NCBI RefSeq assembly: GCF_001545075.1
Contig: NZ_FCOB02000008.1
Span: 174,493-238,492, forward strand
Source of the DNA: Caballeronia ptereochthonis
GTDB lineage: Bacteria > Pseudomonadota > Gammaproteobacteria > Burkholderiales > Burkholderiaceae
Reading direction: 5' to 3'
DNA: 64,000 bases
Shown here: piece after piece, positions 32,446 to 42,273 of the stretch
How positions within the stretch are numbered: the first letter of the stretch is position 1
How the letters are laid out: every line of letters begins with the position of its first letter
Notes under the pieces: generated by a model
Told to the model about the DNA's origin: nothing
Databases searched by the model: none
What the model saw: only the letters and a program-made list of their open reading frames with translations
Program-made: the position numbers and the translations under genes

Positions 32446-34767
32446 ATGGGAATCACAGACGATCTCTTCGCCGATCAGGAAGCGGCACCCGATGGCGAAC
32501 AACTGACGCTCGGCGATTACGCCGAGCGCGCTTATCTCGACTACGCGGTGAGCGTGGTCAAGGGCCGCGCGCTGCCCGATGTCTGCGACGGGCAGAAGCC
32601 CGTGCAGCGCCGCATTCTCTACGCGATGAGCGAGATGGGGCTGGCCGCCAACGCGAAGCCGGTGAAGTCGGCGCGCGTGGTCGGCGATGTTCTGGGCAAG
32701 TATCACCCGCACGGCGATCAATCCGCCTACGACGCGCTCGTGCGTCTCGCGCAGGACTTCTCGATGCGCTATCCGCTCATCGACGGTCAGGGCAACTTCG
32801 GCTCGCGCGACGGCGACGGCGCGGCGGCCATGCGTTACACAGAAGCGCGTCTGACGCCGATCGCCCGTCTCCTGCTCGATGAAATCGATCAGGGCACGGT
32901 CGATTTCATGCCGAACTACGACGGCTCGTTCGAGGAGCCGAAGCTGTTGCCCGCCCGTTTGCCGTTCCTGCTGCTGAACGGTGCATCGGGCATCGCGGTC
33001 GGTCTGGCGACCGAGATTCCGTCGCACAACCTGCGCGAAGTCGCGCAAGCGGCGGTCGCGATGATCCGCGATCCGAAGATCGGTCACGCTGGCCTGATGG
33101 AGAAACTGCCCGGGCCGGATTTCCCCGGCGGCGGGCAGATCATCTCGTCGCAGGCGGAAATCTCCGCCGCGTATGAAACGGGCCGCGGCAGCCTGAAGGT
33201 GCGCGCGCGCTGGAAGATCGAGGATCTCGCGCGCGGTCAGTGGCAGCTCGTCATCACCGAGCTGCCGCCGAGCACGTCGGGCCAGAAGGTGCTCGAGGAA
33301 ATCGAGGAACTCACCAACCCGAAGATCAAGCTCGGCAAGAAGACGCTCACGCCCGAGCAGATCCAGACCAAGCAATCGATGCTCGCGCTGCTCGACGCCG
33401 TGCGCGACGAGTCCGGCAAGGACGCGCCCGTGCGTCTCGTGTTCGAGCCGAAGTCGAGCCGCATCGATCAGACGGAATTCGTCAACTCGCTGCTCGCGCA
33501 TACGAGCCTCGAATCGAATGCGGCGATCAACCTCGTGATGATCGGCGCGGATGGACGTCCGCGGCAGAAGGGCATCGTCGAGATCCTGCACGAGTGGGTC
33601 GGCTTCCGCTTCGTCACCGTGACGCGGCGCACGCAGCATCGTCTCTCCAAGGTCAACGACCGCATCCATATTCTCGAAGGGCGGATGATCGTCTTCCTGA
33701 ATATCGATGAAGTCATTCGCATCATCCGCGAAGCCGAGGAGCCGAAGCAGGCGCTGATCGCGCGCTTCAATCTGTCGGACCGGCAGGCGGAAGACATCCT
33801 CGAAATCCGTCTGCGTCAGTTGGCGCGGCTCGAGGCGATCAAGATCGAGCAGGAGCTGTCCGAGTTGCGCGACGAGAAAACGAAGCTCGAGGAACTGCTC
33901 AACAGCGATGCCGCGATGAAGCGCCTGCTCATCAAGGAGATCGAAGCGGACGCGAAGCAATTCGGCGACGATCGCCGCACCCTGATCCAGCAGGAGAAGC
34001 GCGCGACATTCGAGGCGCGCGTCGTCGACGAGCCGGTGACGGTGGTCGTGTCGCAGAAGGGCTGGGTGCGCGCGCTGAAGGGCCACGGGCTCGATCCGGC
34101 GGGCTTCACCTTCAAGCAGGGCGACGGTCTCTATGCGGCGTTCCAGGCGCGCACGCCGGATTCGCTCATCGCGTGGGGCAGCAAGGGGCGCGTGTATTCG
34201 GTGCCGGTGGCGTCGCTGCCGGGCGGGCGTGGCGACGGCGTGCCGGTGACGTCGCTCATCGAGCTCGAATCGGGCACGCATCTGCTGCATTACTTCGCGG
34301 CGAACGCGGAGCAGCAGCTTCTGCTGGCGTCGAGCAACGGCTTCGGCTTCATCGCCCGGCTCGGCGACATGGTGAGCCGTCAGAAGGCGGGCAAGGCGTT
34401 CATGACGATCGACGAAGGCGCCGTGCCGCTCGCGCCGATGCCCGTGGTGCCGGGCGCGACCTATGTCGCGTGCCTGTCGAGCGGGGGGCGCCTGCTCGTC
34501 TTCGGCATGGACGAGATGAAGACGCTCTCGGGCGGCGGCCGCGGCGTCACGCTGATGGCGCTCGACGCGAAGGAGACGCTGCGCCAGGCGCTCGCGATCG
34601 ATGCGCGCGGCGTCGTGATGATCGGCACCGGACGCGGCGGCAAGGTGAGGGACGAGAAGCTCACGGGCTCGCAGTTGCAACTGCATCTCGGCAAGCGCGC
34701 GAGGAAAGGGCGCGCGCCGGATTCTTCGTTGAGGGTGACGGACCTGCGGCCGGTTTTCGAGGGGTGA
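32446..34767 (+). CDS. parC: DNA topoisomerase IV subunit A
   Basis: 773 residues. Catalytic Tyr131 lies in [11 protein letters not shown]. The quinolone-binding region reads [16 protein letters not shown] (about 85-100): at the place of E. coli Ser80 there is Gln92, and Asp96 takes the place of Glu84. A coiled coil (about 450-500) and a C-terminal beta-pinwheel domain with a GGRGVTLM motif follow. The partner parE is directly upstream. Confidence 0.96.
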   Translation: MGITDDLFADQEAAPDGEQLTLGDYAERAYLDYAVSVVKGRALPDVCDGQKPVQRRILYAMSEMGLAANAKPVKSARVVGDVLGKYHPHGDQSAYDALVRLAQDFSMRYPLIDGQGNFGSRDGDGAAAMRYTEARLTPIARLLLDEIDQGTVDFMPNYDGSFEEPKLLPARLPFLLLNGASGIAVGLATEIPSHNLREVAQAAVAMIRDPKIGHAGLMEKLPGPDFPGGGQIISSQAEISAAYETGRGSLKVRARWKIEDLARGQWQLVITELPPSTSGQKVLEEIEELTNPKIKLGKKTLTPEQIQTKQSMLALLDAVRDESGKDAPVRLVFEPKSSRIDQTEFVNSLLAHTSLESNAAINLVMIGADGRPRQKGIVEILHEWVGFRFVTVTRRTQHRLSKVNDRIHILEGRMIVFLNIDEVIRIIREAEEPKQALIARFNLSDRQAEDILEIRLRQLARLEAIKIEQELSELRDEKTKLEELLNSDAAMKRLLIKEIEADAKQFGDDRRTLIQQEKRATFEARVVDEPVTVVVSQKGWVRALKGHGLDPAGFTFKQGDGLYAAFQARTPDSLIAWGSKGRVYSVPVASLPGGRGDGVPVTSLIELESGTHLLHYFAANAEQQLLLASSNGFGFIARLGDMVSRQKAGKAFMTIDEGAVPLAPMPVVPGATYVACLSSGGRLLVFGMDEMKTLSGGGRGVTLMALDAKETLRQALAIDARGVVMIGTGRGGKVRDEKLTGSQLQLHLGKRARKGRAPDSSLRVTDLRPVFEG

Positions 34768-34866
34768 AAACGTGATGGACCGTCACTAACGTTCATTTGC
34801 GCGACGTCAGGGAAGCGCAGGTCTCGACCATCGAGGAAAAATCCTCGACGCCGGTTTGCTACCCGA

Positions 34867-34893
34867 GAAGCCCGCCTCGTGCGGGCTTCTTTG
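34867..34893 (+). terminator. Rho-independent terminator after parC
   Basis: GAAGCCCGC and GCGGGCTTC pair around CTCGT, followed by TTT. It ends the parE-parC transcript 100 bases past the stop. Confidence 0.85.
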
Positions 34894-35030
34894 CATCTTG
34901 CGTCAAGTGTCTCGACATTCGGAAAATTAATCATTTGAACGCTCGCGCGGAGCGGACAGACTCCTGCCCTAGAAGTCACGAAGCTTCGGGGCAGCCATCA
35001 TTGCCTTGGCGCTTGCCCGAACGACGCGGG

Positions 35031-35057
35031 GTGACGATATTCCCAAATGGGTATAAT
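35031..35057 (+). promoter_or_regulatory. Promoter and operator-like palindrome of the toxin-antitoxin pair
   Basis: A consensus TATAAT (35052-35057) lies 14 bases before the toxin start, with a weak GTGACG -35. TATTCCCA-AA-TGGGTATA (35038-35055) is a near-perfect palindrome overlapping the -10, a fitting site for autorepression by the antitoxin. Confidence 0.6.
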
Positions 35058-35070
35058 CTGCGGTCAAGCG

Positions 35071-35445
35071 ATGGAAGAGCGCGAAGTCAAGCCACTATAT
35101 TGGGTCGCTTCCTCGAAGCGGGACCTTAAAACGATGCCGACGCACGTGCAGGACACTTTCGGCTTCGCATTGCATCAGGCACAGGCAGGCAGGAAGCACG
35201 ATCAGGCGAAACCATTGAAGGGCTTCGGGTCTGCGGGCGTGCTGGAGGTGGTCGAAACGTCGCAGGACGGTACCTACCGTGCTGTTTATACGGTGAAGTT
35301 CGTGCACGCGATCTACGTGCTGCACTGTTTCCAGAAGAAGTTGACGCGTGGCATCGCCACACCGAAACCGGACATCGATATCGTTCGAGCGCGGCTGAAA
35401 GCGGCGCAAGCCCATGCTGCAGGAGAAGGCGATGGTCGAGATTGA
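35071..35445 (+). CDS. HigB/RelE-like toxin (phage-derived Gp49-like family)
   Basis: 124 residues. PLYWVASSKRDLKTMPTHVQDTFGFALHQAQ, then AKPLKGFGSAGVLEVVE, then TYRAVYTVKFVHAIYVLHCFQKK are the signature blocks of the Gp49-like (HigB) RelE superfamily. These toxins cut mRNA at the ribosome. An XRE antitoxin follows with a 14-base overlap. Very short leader from a strong -10. Toxin-first order is that of higBA. Confidence 0.9.
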   Translation: MEEREVKPLYWVASSKRDLKTMPTHVQDTFGFALHQAQAGRKHDQAKPLKGFGSAGVLEVVETSQDGTYRAVYTVKFVHAIYVLHCFQKKLTRGIATPKPDIDIVRARLKAAQAHAAGEGDGRD

Positions 35446-35755
35446 AAAAGGCAGCGGCAACGTCTACGCCGACCTGGGCATGGCCGACGCCGACGAAATG
35501 CGGGTCAAGGCGCAACTCGCTGGCAAGATAGGCGAAATAATCAAGGCACGGCGCTGGACGCAACAGCGAGCGTCCGAGGTGCTAGGCATCAGTCAGCCCA
35601 AGCTTTCACAACTGCTGCGCGGCCAGTTCCGCGGCATCAGCGAGGCGAAGATGCTGGAGTTGCTGGCACTTCTGGGCCGCAACGTCCAGATTGTCGTAGG
35701 TCCGGCGCGACGTTCCACCAAAGCGGGACGGGTGGAAGTCGTGTTTGCCGCGTAA
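35432..35755 (+). CDS. HigA-like XRE-family antitoxin
   Basis: 107 residues from MVEIEKGSG, preceded by AGGAG; an ATG at 35414 would add six residues. The HTH is KIGEIIKARRWTQQRASEVLGISQPKLSQLLRG (about 33-65). The C-terminal part has MLELLALLGRNVQIVV. It neutralises the preceding toxin and probably binds the palindrome at 35038-35055. Confidence 0.9.
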   Translation: MVEIEKGSGNVYADLGMADADEMRVKAQLAGKIGEIIKARRWTQQRASEVLGISQPKLSQLLRGQFRGISEAKMLELLALLGRNVQIVVGPARRSTKAGRVEVVFAA

Positions 35756-36099
35756 CGGCGCTTTACGGCAGATGCGGTCTGTTTCCTCCGTGGATCGAAA
35801 CCCGCCTTGCGGACGTCCTGGTTCTTGAGTGCAGACCTCGCCGCGGGGCTGTTCTTAGGTTCTCGAATCATCCGGTGTTGACCGTGAGTGTCGTCACGGC
35901 TGCTCGCCAGATCATAAATATCCGCAATGAAGGGAACTCCCTTCGCAACGCGCATTCCTAGTCTTTGGCGTCCGAGCGACCGACTACGCGCCGCTCCGAC
36001 TCAATCTCGGATCGAAGTGCATGTGCCGGTGCGTGCCCGCGACTTTCACGGCATTCGCCGATCAACTCAAAAAGACTTAAAGCATTCCCGGAATCCTCA
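35756..36099. other. Intergenic region after the toxin-antitoxin pair
   Basis: 344 bases without a supported gene. The base composition is less GC-rich than the neighbours. A short palindrome GAAGGGAACTCCCTTC lies at 35929-35944. No strong promoter or terminator could be named. Confidence 0.45.
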
Positions 36100-36558
36100 A
36101 TGAACAAAGCCATCGAAGCGGCGCTCTTTCTGCACTTGCTCGGCGTAGCCGTATGGATCGGCGGGATGGTCTTCGCGCATTTCTGCCTGCGTCCCGCGCT
36201 TGGCGATCTCGCGCCGCAGTTGCGCCTGCCGCTTTGGGAGTCGGTCTTCGCGCGCTTCTTCAAGTGGGTCGCGGGCGCGGTGCTGGTGATTCTGCTCACG
36301 GGCGGTTTCCTGCTCATGCAGTTCGGCGGCGCTCATGCGGGGTGGCCGCTGCATGCGATGGCCGGACTCGGCATCGTGATGATGCTGATCTTCGGGCACA
36401 TCCGCTTCGCCGTGTTCCCGCGCATTCGCCGTGCGGTGCAGGCGCAGAACTGGCCCGACGGAGCGAGGGCGGTCGGAACGGTGAGACGGCTTGTCGTGAT
36501 CAATCTCGTGCTCGGCGTCGTGACCATCGGCACGGCTGTGTTGTCGCGCGGGTTCTGA
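36100..36558 (+). CDS. CopD-like four-helix membrane protein
   Basis: 152 residues with four hydrophobic helices. An LHLLGVAVWIGGMVFAHFCLRP motif in helix 1 and a HAGWPLHAMAGLGIVMMLIFGHIRFAVFP stretch in the middle carry His residues that could bind haem or copper, as in the CopD superfamily. Integral inner-membrane protein; the exact role is unknown. No strong ribosome site before the ATG. Confidence 0.78.
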   Translation: MNKAIEAALFLHLLGVAVWIGGMVFAHFCLRPALGDLAPQLRLPLWESVFARFFKWVAGAVLVILLTGGFLLMQFGGAHAGWPLHAMAGLGIVMMLIFGHIRFAVFPRIRRAVQAQNWPDGARAVGTVRRLVVINLVLGVVTIGTAVLSRGF

Positions 36559-36609
36559 TCCTGGCCTTTTAGCCCGGGGAGTTCGCCGAGGCGGGCATCA
36601 TCGCTTTGA

Positions 36610-39036
36610 TCACACGCCGCGTTCGTCACTGAGCGCGGTGCTGGACTCGTGTCCCGCATCCTTGCGCGCACGCGGCGATTGCCCGCGCGGCCGGCCGCAC
36701 GTGCCGAAGCGATCGAGCAGCGTCTGCACGCCATCCGCCGGCACGGGCCGCGAGAACAGGAAGCCTTGCGCTTCCACCGGCCCCAATGCCGCGAGCCACG
36801 CTATCTGTTCCTCCCGCTCCGTGCCTTCCACGACAACCGTCAATCCCAGCGAGCGCGCCAGGTTGACGATGGCCGAGACCATCACGCAGACGCTGCGATC
36901 CTCGGGAATGGCCTGAATGAACGAGCGATCCACCTTCAGCGTGTCGACCGAGAAGCGGTTCAGATACGACAGCGAGGAATACCCCGTGCCGAAGTCGTCC
37001 AGCGCGATGCGCACGCCCAGGCGCTTCAGCGCCACGATCTTCTCCTGCACGAGCTCGGGATATTCCACCATTACTGTCTCGGTGATTTCGAGCTCGAGCT
37101 TGTCGGGCGGAATGCCGCTCTCTTCGATCGCGCGCGCGACCGTCTCCAGCAGATCGCCACGCCAGAACTGCACGGCCGAGATGTTCACGGCAAGCGACAG
37201 GCCCGTGTAGCCGTCGCGCTGCCATTGGGCGAGCTGCTTGCAGGCGGTGTGAATCACGAAGTCGCCGACCGCGACGATGAGCCCCGTCGATTCCGCCACC
37301 GGAATGAACTCGTTCGCCGGAATGAGCCCGTGCTGCGGATGGTTCCAGCGCGCGAGCGCCTCGAAGCCGGTGATGCAGCGGCGCGCCAGATCGATCTTCG
37401 GCTGATAGACGAGAAAGAGCTGCGCTTCCGTCAGCGCGACGCGCAGTTGCTGTTCCCACTTCATCAGATGATCCGCGCGATGTGACAGCTGCGGCGAATA
37501 GAACTGATAGCAGTTCCTGCCCGCGTCCTTCGCGCTGTACATCGCGAGGTCGGCCTTCTTCAGGAGATCGATCTCGCTCTCGTTCGACACCGAGAAGAGC
37601 GCGATGCCGATGCTCGCATGCAGCACGAACGCGCTGCCGCGCACGTCGAACGGCGTGGCGAACATCGTCGAGATGTCGTCGGCGAGCGTGACCGCGCGCT
37701 GCTCGACGTCGTCGCCCTTCACGACGACGACGAACTCGTCGCCGCCGATGCGCGAGAGCGTGCCGCTCTGGCCGACCGTTTCCGCGAGGCGCGAAGCTGT
37801 CATTTGCAGCACGATGTCGCCGGCGTTGTGACCGAGCGTGTCGTTCACGGTCTTGAAGTTGTCGAGATCGATGAAGAGCAGCGCGAGCCGCCCGATGTTC
37901 TCCGGCTGAGCCACTTCCTGCCGCAGCGCGCGCAGCGTCGAGTAGCGGTTGCGCAAGCCGGTGAGCAGATCGTATTCGACGAGATGCGTCATCTCGCGCT
38001 CGCGTCCGAGCAGCTTGCCGATCAAACCCGTCGCCACCGCGAAGAAGCCGAGCATCGCGAGCGAGATGAAGCTCGCCATCAACAGATAGACGTTGCGCGT
38101 GTGGTTGTAGTCGGTCAACTCCTCGCGCTCGGAGAGGCCGACGAGCACGCCGAGCGGATAACCGTCGATATGCCGGTACGAGACGATGCGCTTCACGTGA
38201 TCGATCGGATCGACATAGATGCCCGATGCGTGCTCGGAAGTCGGATAGACGCCGCTCGCGCTGAACGCCGCGTGGGTGCGTTCGTTCGCGGCGTTGCGCG
38301 CGCCGCGAGCGACCGCGTTGGCCGCCGCGCTTTCTGCCAGTCCGCCGCCCGTGCTGCGCGCGAGCACGGAGCCGTTGTCCGACACGACAGCGATCACGCC
38401 CTCGCGGCCGATCGACGCGACGTTGTAGAAGTCGTTCGTGAAGTACGCCGGATCTTCCGATACGACCACGACGCCCGCAAACGAGCCGTCCGGATGATTG
38501 AGCCGGCGCGTGATCTGCAATGTCCATAGTCCGGAGACGCGCCCGCGCACCGGGCGGCTGATGTAGAGCAGATCGTCGTTGGAATGCGCGTGCACCCTGA
38601 AGTGCTCGCGATCGGACAGATCGATGGGTTTCGGATGCGGGTCCGCGGTCGTGGCGGTGAGCGTGCCGTACTCGTCGATCAGCGATACCTGCACGAGGGT
38701 GTCGCTCTGCACGACGCCTTTCTCGACCGTCGAGATCAGATCGAAGTTGTCAGGCGACTTCTCGTACTCGTATTTGACGAAGCGCGTGATCTGGTCGACC
38801 TGGTGAATCGCCTTGATGGTGTGCTGCTCGAGCGCCGACGAAAGGATGGCGGCGGAGGCCATCGACTCGTGCGTCGTCGCCTCGCGCTCGACCGACAGCC
38901 GCGCGAAGATCACCGCCCACAGCAGCGCCAGCACGAAAGTGCCGAGCACCGGAATCGCCAGCAGCGCGCGCCGCCGCCGCGCCGATGGCGCGCCGAGCAG
39001 GGTGTCGGTGGCGGCGTACGAGCGCATGCGCTTCAT
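36610..39036 (-). CDS. Membrane-bound dCACHE-GGDEF-EAL cyclic-di-GMP protein
   Basis: 808 residues from MKRMRSYAAT; AGGA precedes it. An N-terminal helix (about 24-45) and a second one (about 325-347) bracket a periplasmic dCACHE-type sensor. The GGDEF domain has an intact site GGDEF (431-435) in RIGGDEFVVV. The EAL domain has EAL at 559-561 with NISAVQFW, EITETV and DDFGTGYSSLSYL. Both halves look active, so it may make or break cyclic di-GMP depending on signal. Confidence 0.93.
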   Translation of the reverse strand: MKRMRSYAATDTLLGAPSARRRRALLAIPVLGTFVLALLWAVIFARLSVEREATTHESMASAAILSSALEQHTIKAIHQVDQITRFVKYEYEKSPDNFDLISTVEKGVVQSDTLVQVSLIDEYGTLTATTADPHPKPIDLSDREHFRVHAHSNDDLLYISRPVRGRVSGLWTLQITRRLNHPDGSFAGVVVVSEDPAYFTNDFYNVASIGREGVIAVVSDNGSVLARSTGGGLAESAAANAVARGARNAANERTHAAFSASGVYPTSEHASGIYVDPIDHVKRIVSYRHIDGYPLGVLVGLSEREELTDYNHTRNVYLLMASFISLAMLGFFAVATGLIGKLLGREREMTHLVEYDLLTGLRNRYSTLRALRQEVAQPENIGRLALLFIDLDNFKTVNDTLGHNAGDIVLQMTASRLAETVGQSGTLSRIGGDEFVVVVKGDDVEQRAVTLADDISTMFATPFDVRGSAFVLHASIGIALFSVSNESEIDLLKKADLAMYSAKDAGRNCYQFYSPQLSHRADHLMKWEQQLRVALTEAQLFLVYQPKIDLARRCITGFEALARWNHPQHGLIPANEFIPVAESTGLIVAVGDFVIHTACKQLAQWQRDGYTGLSLAVNISAVQFWRGDLLETVARAIEESGIPPDKLELEITETVMVEYPELVQEKIVALKRLGVRIALDDFGTGYSSLSYLNRFSVDTLKVDRSFIQAIPEDRSVCVMVSAIVNLARSLGLTVVVEGTEREEQIAWLAALGPVEAQGFLFSRPVPADGVQTLLDRFGTCGRPRGQSPRARKDAGHESSTALSDERGV

Positions 39037-39483
39037 GGCGCGTCCTGCAACGCAGAATCGCGTAGCGCCCGGCATGCTGCGAACTGCGCGAGGTGTATAA
39101 AGCGATGCATGTTCTGAGGCGTTCGGCCGAAACGAATGACTATACCGCGCGCGGCGCGCAATGGACGATCGGCGGATATGTGGTCCATAGCCCGATCCAC
39201 GGCGCGCTCCACGTCGATACGCGCCGCAACGGCCGTTCGGCGATCTCTCTTGCGCAGCGGCGCACGAACCCGCCATGAGCGTGACGGCGACCGTTCGGTC
39301 TCTTCAGAAGCATACGTTTGCGCTGCGGCGCAAGCGGCTCACTTCCACGACGCACACCGTCGATGTGAACCGCGACTGATTTCCGATCCCCGATTGTTCA
39401 GATATTAGCGAAGGCTCCGGGTTTAAGAAAGGGGCGGGTGTTGGGGGTATACGCGCGGCCCGGACCGCGCGCAGATCACTGTT
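39037..39483. other. Intergenic region upstream of the GGDEF-EAL gene
   Basis: 447 bases. No reading frame with a ribosome site and protein-like composition is seen on either strand. It should hold the promoter of the minus-strand GGDEF-EAL gene and the 3' end of the PhzF transcript. A T-rich patch near 39380-39420 is the only feature. Confidence 0.4.
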
Positions 39484-40374
39484 TCAAATACCGAATGTGC
39501 CGTCGATGATCGTTACCGAGCGGCCGCCGATCCACACCGGCGCGCCGCTCGCGTCATCGTCATAAGTGATGCTCACGCGTCCGTCGCGGCCGAGCGCGGT
39601 GCCCTGGCGCACGGTGAACGAAGCGCCGGGCCGCCTGCCCTGCGCGCTCAGGAGCGTCGCGAGCGCCGCGTTCGCGCTGCCCGTGACCGGATCCTCGATG
39701 TTCTCCGCGCCGAGCAGGATCACGCGCAGCTCGAACGTCGCCGGGCCGCCGGGCGCGTGCGGCCCGTACACCGCGATGCCGTGCGTGCCCGCTTCGGCGA
39801 TCAGCGCCGCGAGCGATTCGCGTGCATGGCCGTGCAGGGACATCGCAAGACATTGCGCCGCGTCCCGCATGCGCACGACGAGCCAGGGCGCGCCGTTGTT
39901 CACGGCCGCGGGCGGCGCGCTGAAATCGATTACGGCGGCGCCAAGCGCGGCGGCGAGGCGTTCGTTCTGCGCGTCGGTCAGCGGCACGATGCTTGCCGGC
40001 GGCGCGGCGAAAGCCCACTCGCCGTCGGCGCGCTCGCTAAGCGCGACGAGCCCGACGCCGCATTCCTGCACGAGCCGGCCGGGCGTCTTCGGCGTGTAGC
40101 CGCTGTCGATGAGCGCATGCGCGCTGCCGAGCGTCGGATGGCCCGCGAACGGCAGCTCGACCGCGGTCGTGAAGATGCGCACGCGATAGTCGGCGCGCGG
40201 ATCGGTCGGCGGCAGGAGGAACGCGGTCTCCGACAGATTGGTCCAGCGCGCGATTTCCTGCATGCGCTCGGTGGACAGACCTTCGGCGTCGAAGATCACG
40301 GCGAGCGGATTGCCCTTGAACGGAACGGGCGTGAAGACGTCGACCTGCTTGAACTGGACGGTGCGTGAGGACAT
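39484..40374 (-). CDS. PhzF family isomerase-like protein
   Basis: 296 residues. FKQVDVFTPVPFKGNPLAVI at the start, catalytic Glu in NLSETAFLLPP, FAGHPTLGSAHAL and the later DPVTGSANAALATLL block are the PhzF signatures. The family catalyses isomerisation of small amino-acid-like acids. It lies with RidA and PLP-enzyme genes, which suggests a role in amino-acid metabolism, but a terminator separates it from RidA. Confidence 0.92.
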   Translation of the reverse strand: MSSRTVQFKQVDVFTPVPFKGNPLAVIFDAEGLSTERMQEIARWTNLSETAFLLPPTDPRADYRVRIFTTAVELPFAGHPTLGSAHALIDSGYTPKTPGRLVQECGVGLVALSERADGEWAFAAPPASIVPLTDAQNERLAAALGAAVIDFSAPPAAVNNGAPWLVVRMRDAAQCLAMSLHGHARESLAALIAEAGTHGIAVYGPHAPGGPATFELRVILLGAENIEDPVTGSANAALATLLSAQGRRPGASFTVRQGTALGRDGRVSITYDDDASGAPVWIGGRSVTIIDGTFGI

Positions 40375-40403
40375 GGGCTGTTGCCTGGTTTCGTTGAAGG
40401 CAC

Positions 40404-40432
40404 AAAAAAACCCGACGCGCGGACGCGTCGGG
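40404..40432 (-). terminator. Rho-independent terminator after the RidA gene
   Basis: AACCCGACGCG and CGCGTCGGGTT pair around CGGA. On the minus strand a run of T follows (40404-40410). Confidence 0.88.
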
Positions 40433-40459
40433 TTTCGCTTGCAAGCGATAAAGACGCGC

Positions 40460-40921
40460 TTACGCGACTTCCGCGATCAGCTCGATCTCTACGCACGCGC
40501 CGAGCGGAATCTGCGCGACGCCGAACGCGGAGCGCGCATGCTTGCCCGCATCGCCGAAGACTTCCGCGATCAGCTCGGACGCGCCGTTCGTCACGATGTG
40601 CTGCTCGGTGAAATCGGGCGTCGAGTTCACGAGGCTCATCACCTTGACGATGCGCTTCACCTTGTTGAGGTCGCCGACGTGCGCATGCAGCGTCGCGATC
40701 AGATCGATGGCCACGCTGCGCGCGGCGGCCTTGCCTTCTTCCGTGGCGATGCTGGCGCCGAGCTTGCCGACGTGCACCTTGCCGTCCTTCTTCGCGATAT
40801 GTCCCGACAGATACACAGTGTTGCCGCTTTGCGCGCTCATCACGTAAGCGGCAGCGGGCGCGCCCGCCGCAGGCAGGTCGATGCCGAGTTCCTTCAGCTT
40901 GTCATACACGTTGGATGCCAT
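40460..40921 (-). CDS. RidA/YjgF family protein
   Basis: 153 residues. An extended type of RidA with ELGIDLPAAGAPAAAYV, GNTVYLSGHIAKKDG, TLHAHVGDLNKVKRIVKVMSLVNSTPDFTEQH and FGVAQIPLGACVEIELIAEV. The conserved Arg of canonical RidA (near 105 in E. coli) is not present in the usual R-x-x-V form, so deaminase activity is uncertain. It follows an aminotransferase gene by 48 bases, consistent with clearing imine by-products. Confidence 0.92.
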   Translation of the reverse strand: MASNVYDKLKELGIDLPAAGAPAAAYVMSAQSGNTVYLSGHIAKKDGKVHVGKLGASIATEEGKAAARSVAIDLIATLHAHVGDLNKVKRIVKVMSLVNSTPDFTEQHIVTNGASELIAEVFGDAGKHARSAFGVAQIPLGACVEIELIAEVA

Positions 40922-40969
40922 CGGTTGCTCCTGTAACTGGATGAAAGGGCGCAGGTGCGCCCCGAGGAA

Positions 40970-42166
40970 TCAGATGCTCGCGCGAATCAGTGCGCCGAGC
41001 CGGGCCACGCCTTCGTCGATCGTCGCGGGCGGCACCGTCACGAACGACAGGCGCATCGTATTGTGTTCCGGCTCGTTCGCGAAGAACGGACCGCCCGGCA
41101 CGAAGGCCACATTCTGCGCGATGGACTGCTCGAGGAGCTTCATCGAGTCGATGTGCTTCGGCAGCTTCACCCACACGAACATGCCGCCTTCCGGCCGGTT
41201 CCATTCGACTCCGGCGGGCATGTGGCGTTCCAGCGCGTCGAGCATCGCCTGGCACTGGTCGCGATAGAGCGCGCGGATGGTCGGCACGTGCCGGTCGAGG
41301 AAGCCGTCCTTCACCACCTCGTACACGATGCGCTGCGTGAGGCTCGGCGTGTGCAGGTCGGTCGCCTGCTTGGCCTGCACGAGCTTGAAGTGCAATTCCT
41401 CGGGCGCGATGATGTAGCCCACGCGCAGGCCGGGCGCCAGCACCTTCGAGAACGAGCCGAGATGCACGATGTGATCCGGCGCCATCGAGAGCAATGTCGG
41501 CAGCGGCGCGCCGGCGTAGTCGAGCGCACCGTAGGGATCATCCTCGATCACCGGGAACGCTGCCTTCTGCGCGAACGCGGCGAGCGCACGGCGGCGCTCG
41601 AGCGGCAGGCGGCGGCCGGTCGGGTTCTGGAAGTTGGGTTGCGCGTAGAGCAGGCGCGCGTTCGCCGTGAGCGCGGCATCGAGGCTTTCGGGAATGAGGC
41701 CGGATTCGTCCGTCGGCACCTGCGCGTACTCCGGCTCGAAGAGCGAGAACGACTGCAGCGCGCCGAGGTACGTCGGCGTCTCGACGAGCACGCGGCTGCC
41801 CGGATCGACGAGCGTCTTGCCCAGCAGATCGAGCGCCTGTTGCGATCCGGTCGTGATGAGCACCTGAGTCGGACGGATATGCGCGCCGTTCACCGAATAG
41901 CGCGCCGCGACCCATTCGCGCAGCGGCATGAAGCCTTCGGTCGCACTGTACTGGAGCGCCGCCGAGGGCTGGTCGCGCAGGATGCGCTCCGAGGCGTGGC
42001 GCATCTCCTCGACGGGAAACGTCGCGGGCGAGGGCAGGCCGCCCGCGAAGGAAATGACCTCCGGCCGCTCCGTGACCTTCAGGATTTCGCGAATCGCCGA
42101 ACTGGTGAGCTTGCGTGCGCGTTCGGAAAGTTGCCACGGCGTGGCGCGGAGATCGGCTTGATTCAT
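40970..42166 (-). CDS. PLP-dependent aminotransferase (2-aminoadipate/LysN-like)
   Basis: 398 residues, fold type I. VISFAGGLPSPATFPVEEM, TTGSQQALDLLGKTLVDPG, QPNFQNPTGR and the Schiff-base Lys241 in LGSFSKVLAPGLRVGY. The Arg that binds the alpha-carboxylate lies in the C-terminal RLSFVTVPP block. It likely acts on branched-chain, aromatic or aminoadipate substrates. RidA follows and an EamA exporter precedes, suggesting an amino-acid unit. Confidence 0.92.
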   Translation of the reverse strand: MNQADLRATPWQLSERARKLTSSAIREILKVTERPEVISFAGGLPSPATFPVEEMRHASERILRDQPSAALQYSATEGFMPLREWVAARYSVNGAHIRPTQVLITTGSQQALDLLGKTLVDPGSRVLVETPTYLGALQSFSLFEPEYAQVPTDESGLIPESLDAALTANARLLYAQPNFQNPTGRRLPLERRRALAAFAQKAAFPVIEDDPYGALDYAGAPLPTLLSMAPDHIVHLGSFSKVLAPGLRVGYIIAPEELHFKLVQAKQATDLHTPSLTQRIVYEVVKDGFLDRHVPTIRALYRDQCQAMLDALERHMPAGVEWNRPEGGMFVWVKLPKHIDSMKLLEQSIAQNVAFVPGGPFFANEPEHNTMRLSFVTVPPATIDEGVARLGALIRASI

Positions 42167-42273
42167 GAAATGCCTCGGTTGTCTCTGGGGTTATGTCTCG
42201 CGCGGCGCGGGCCGCGTGTTTTTCGATTCTGGGCTGACGAGGAACTGCAAACCGCAATTATCGCGCGAGCGCG

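Noticed and set aside
39093..39408. Short frames in the gap upstream of the GGDEF-EAL gene
   Set aside because: No ribosome site, Arg/Ala-rich low-complexity products, no family likeness.
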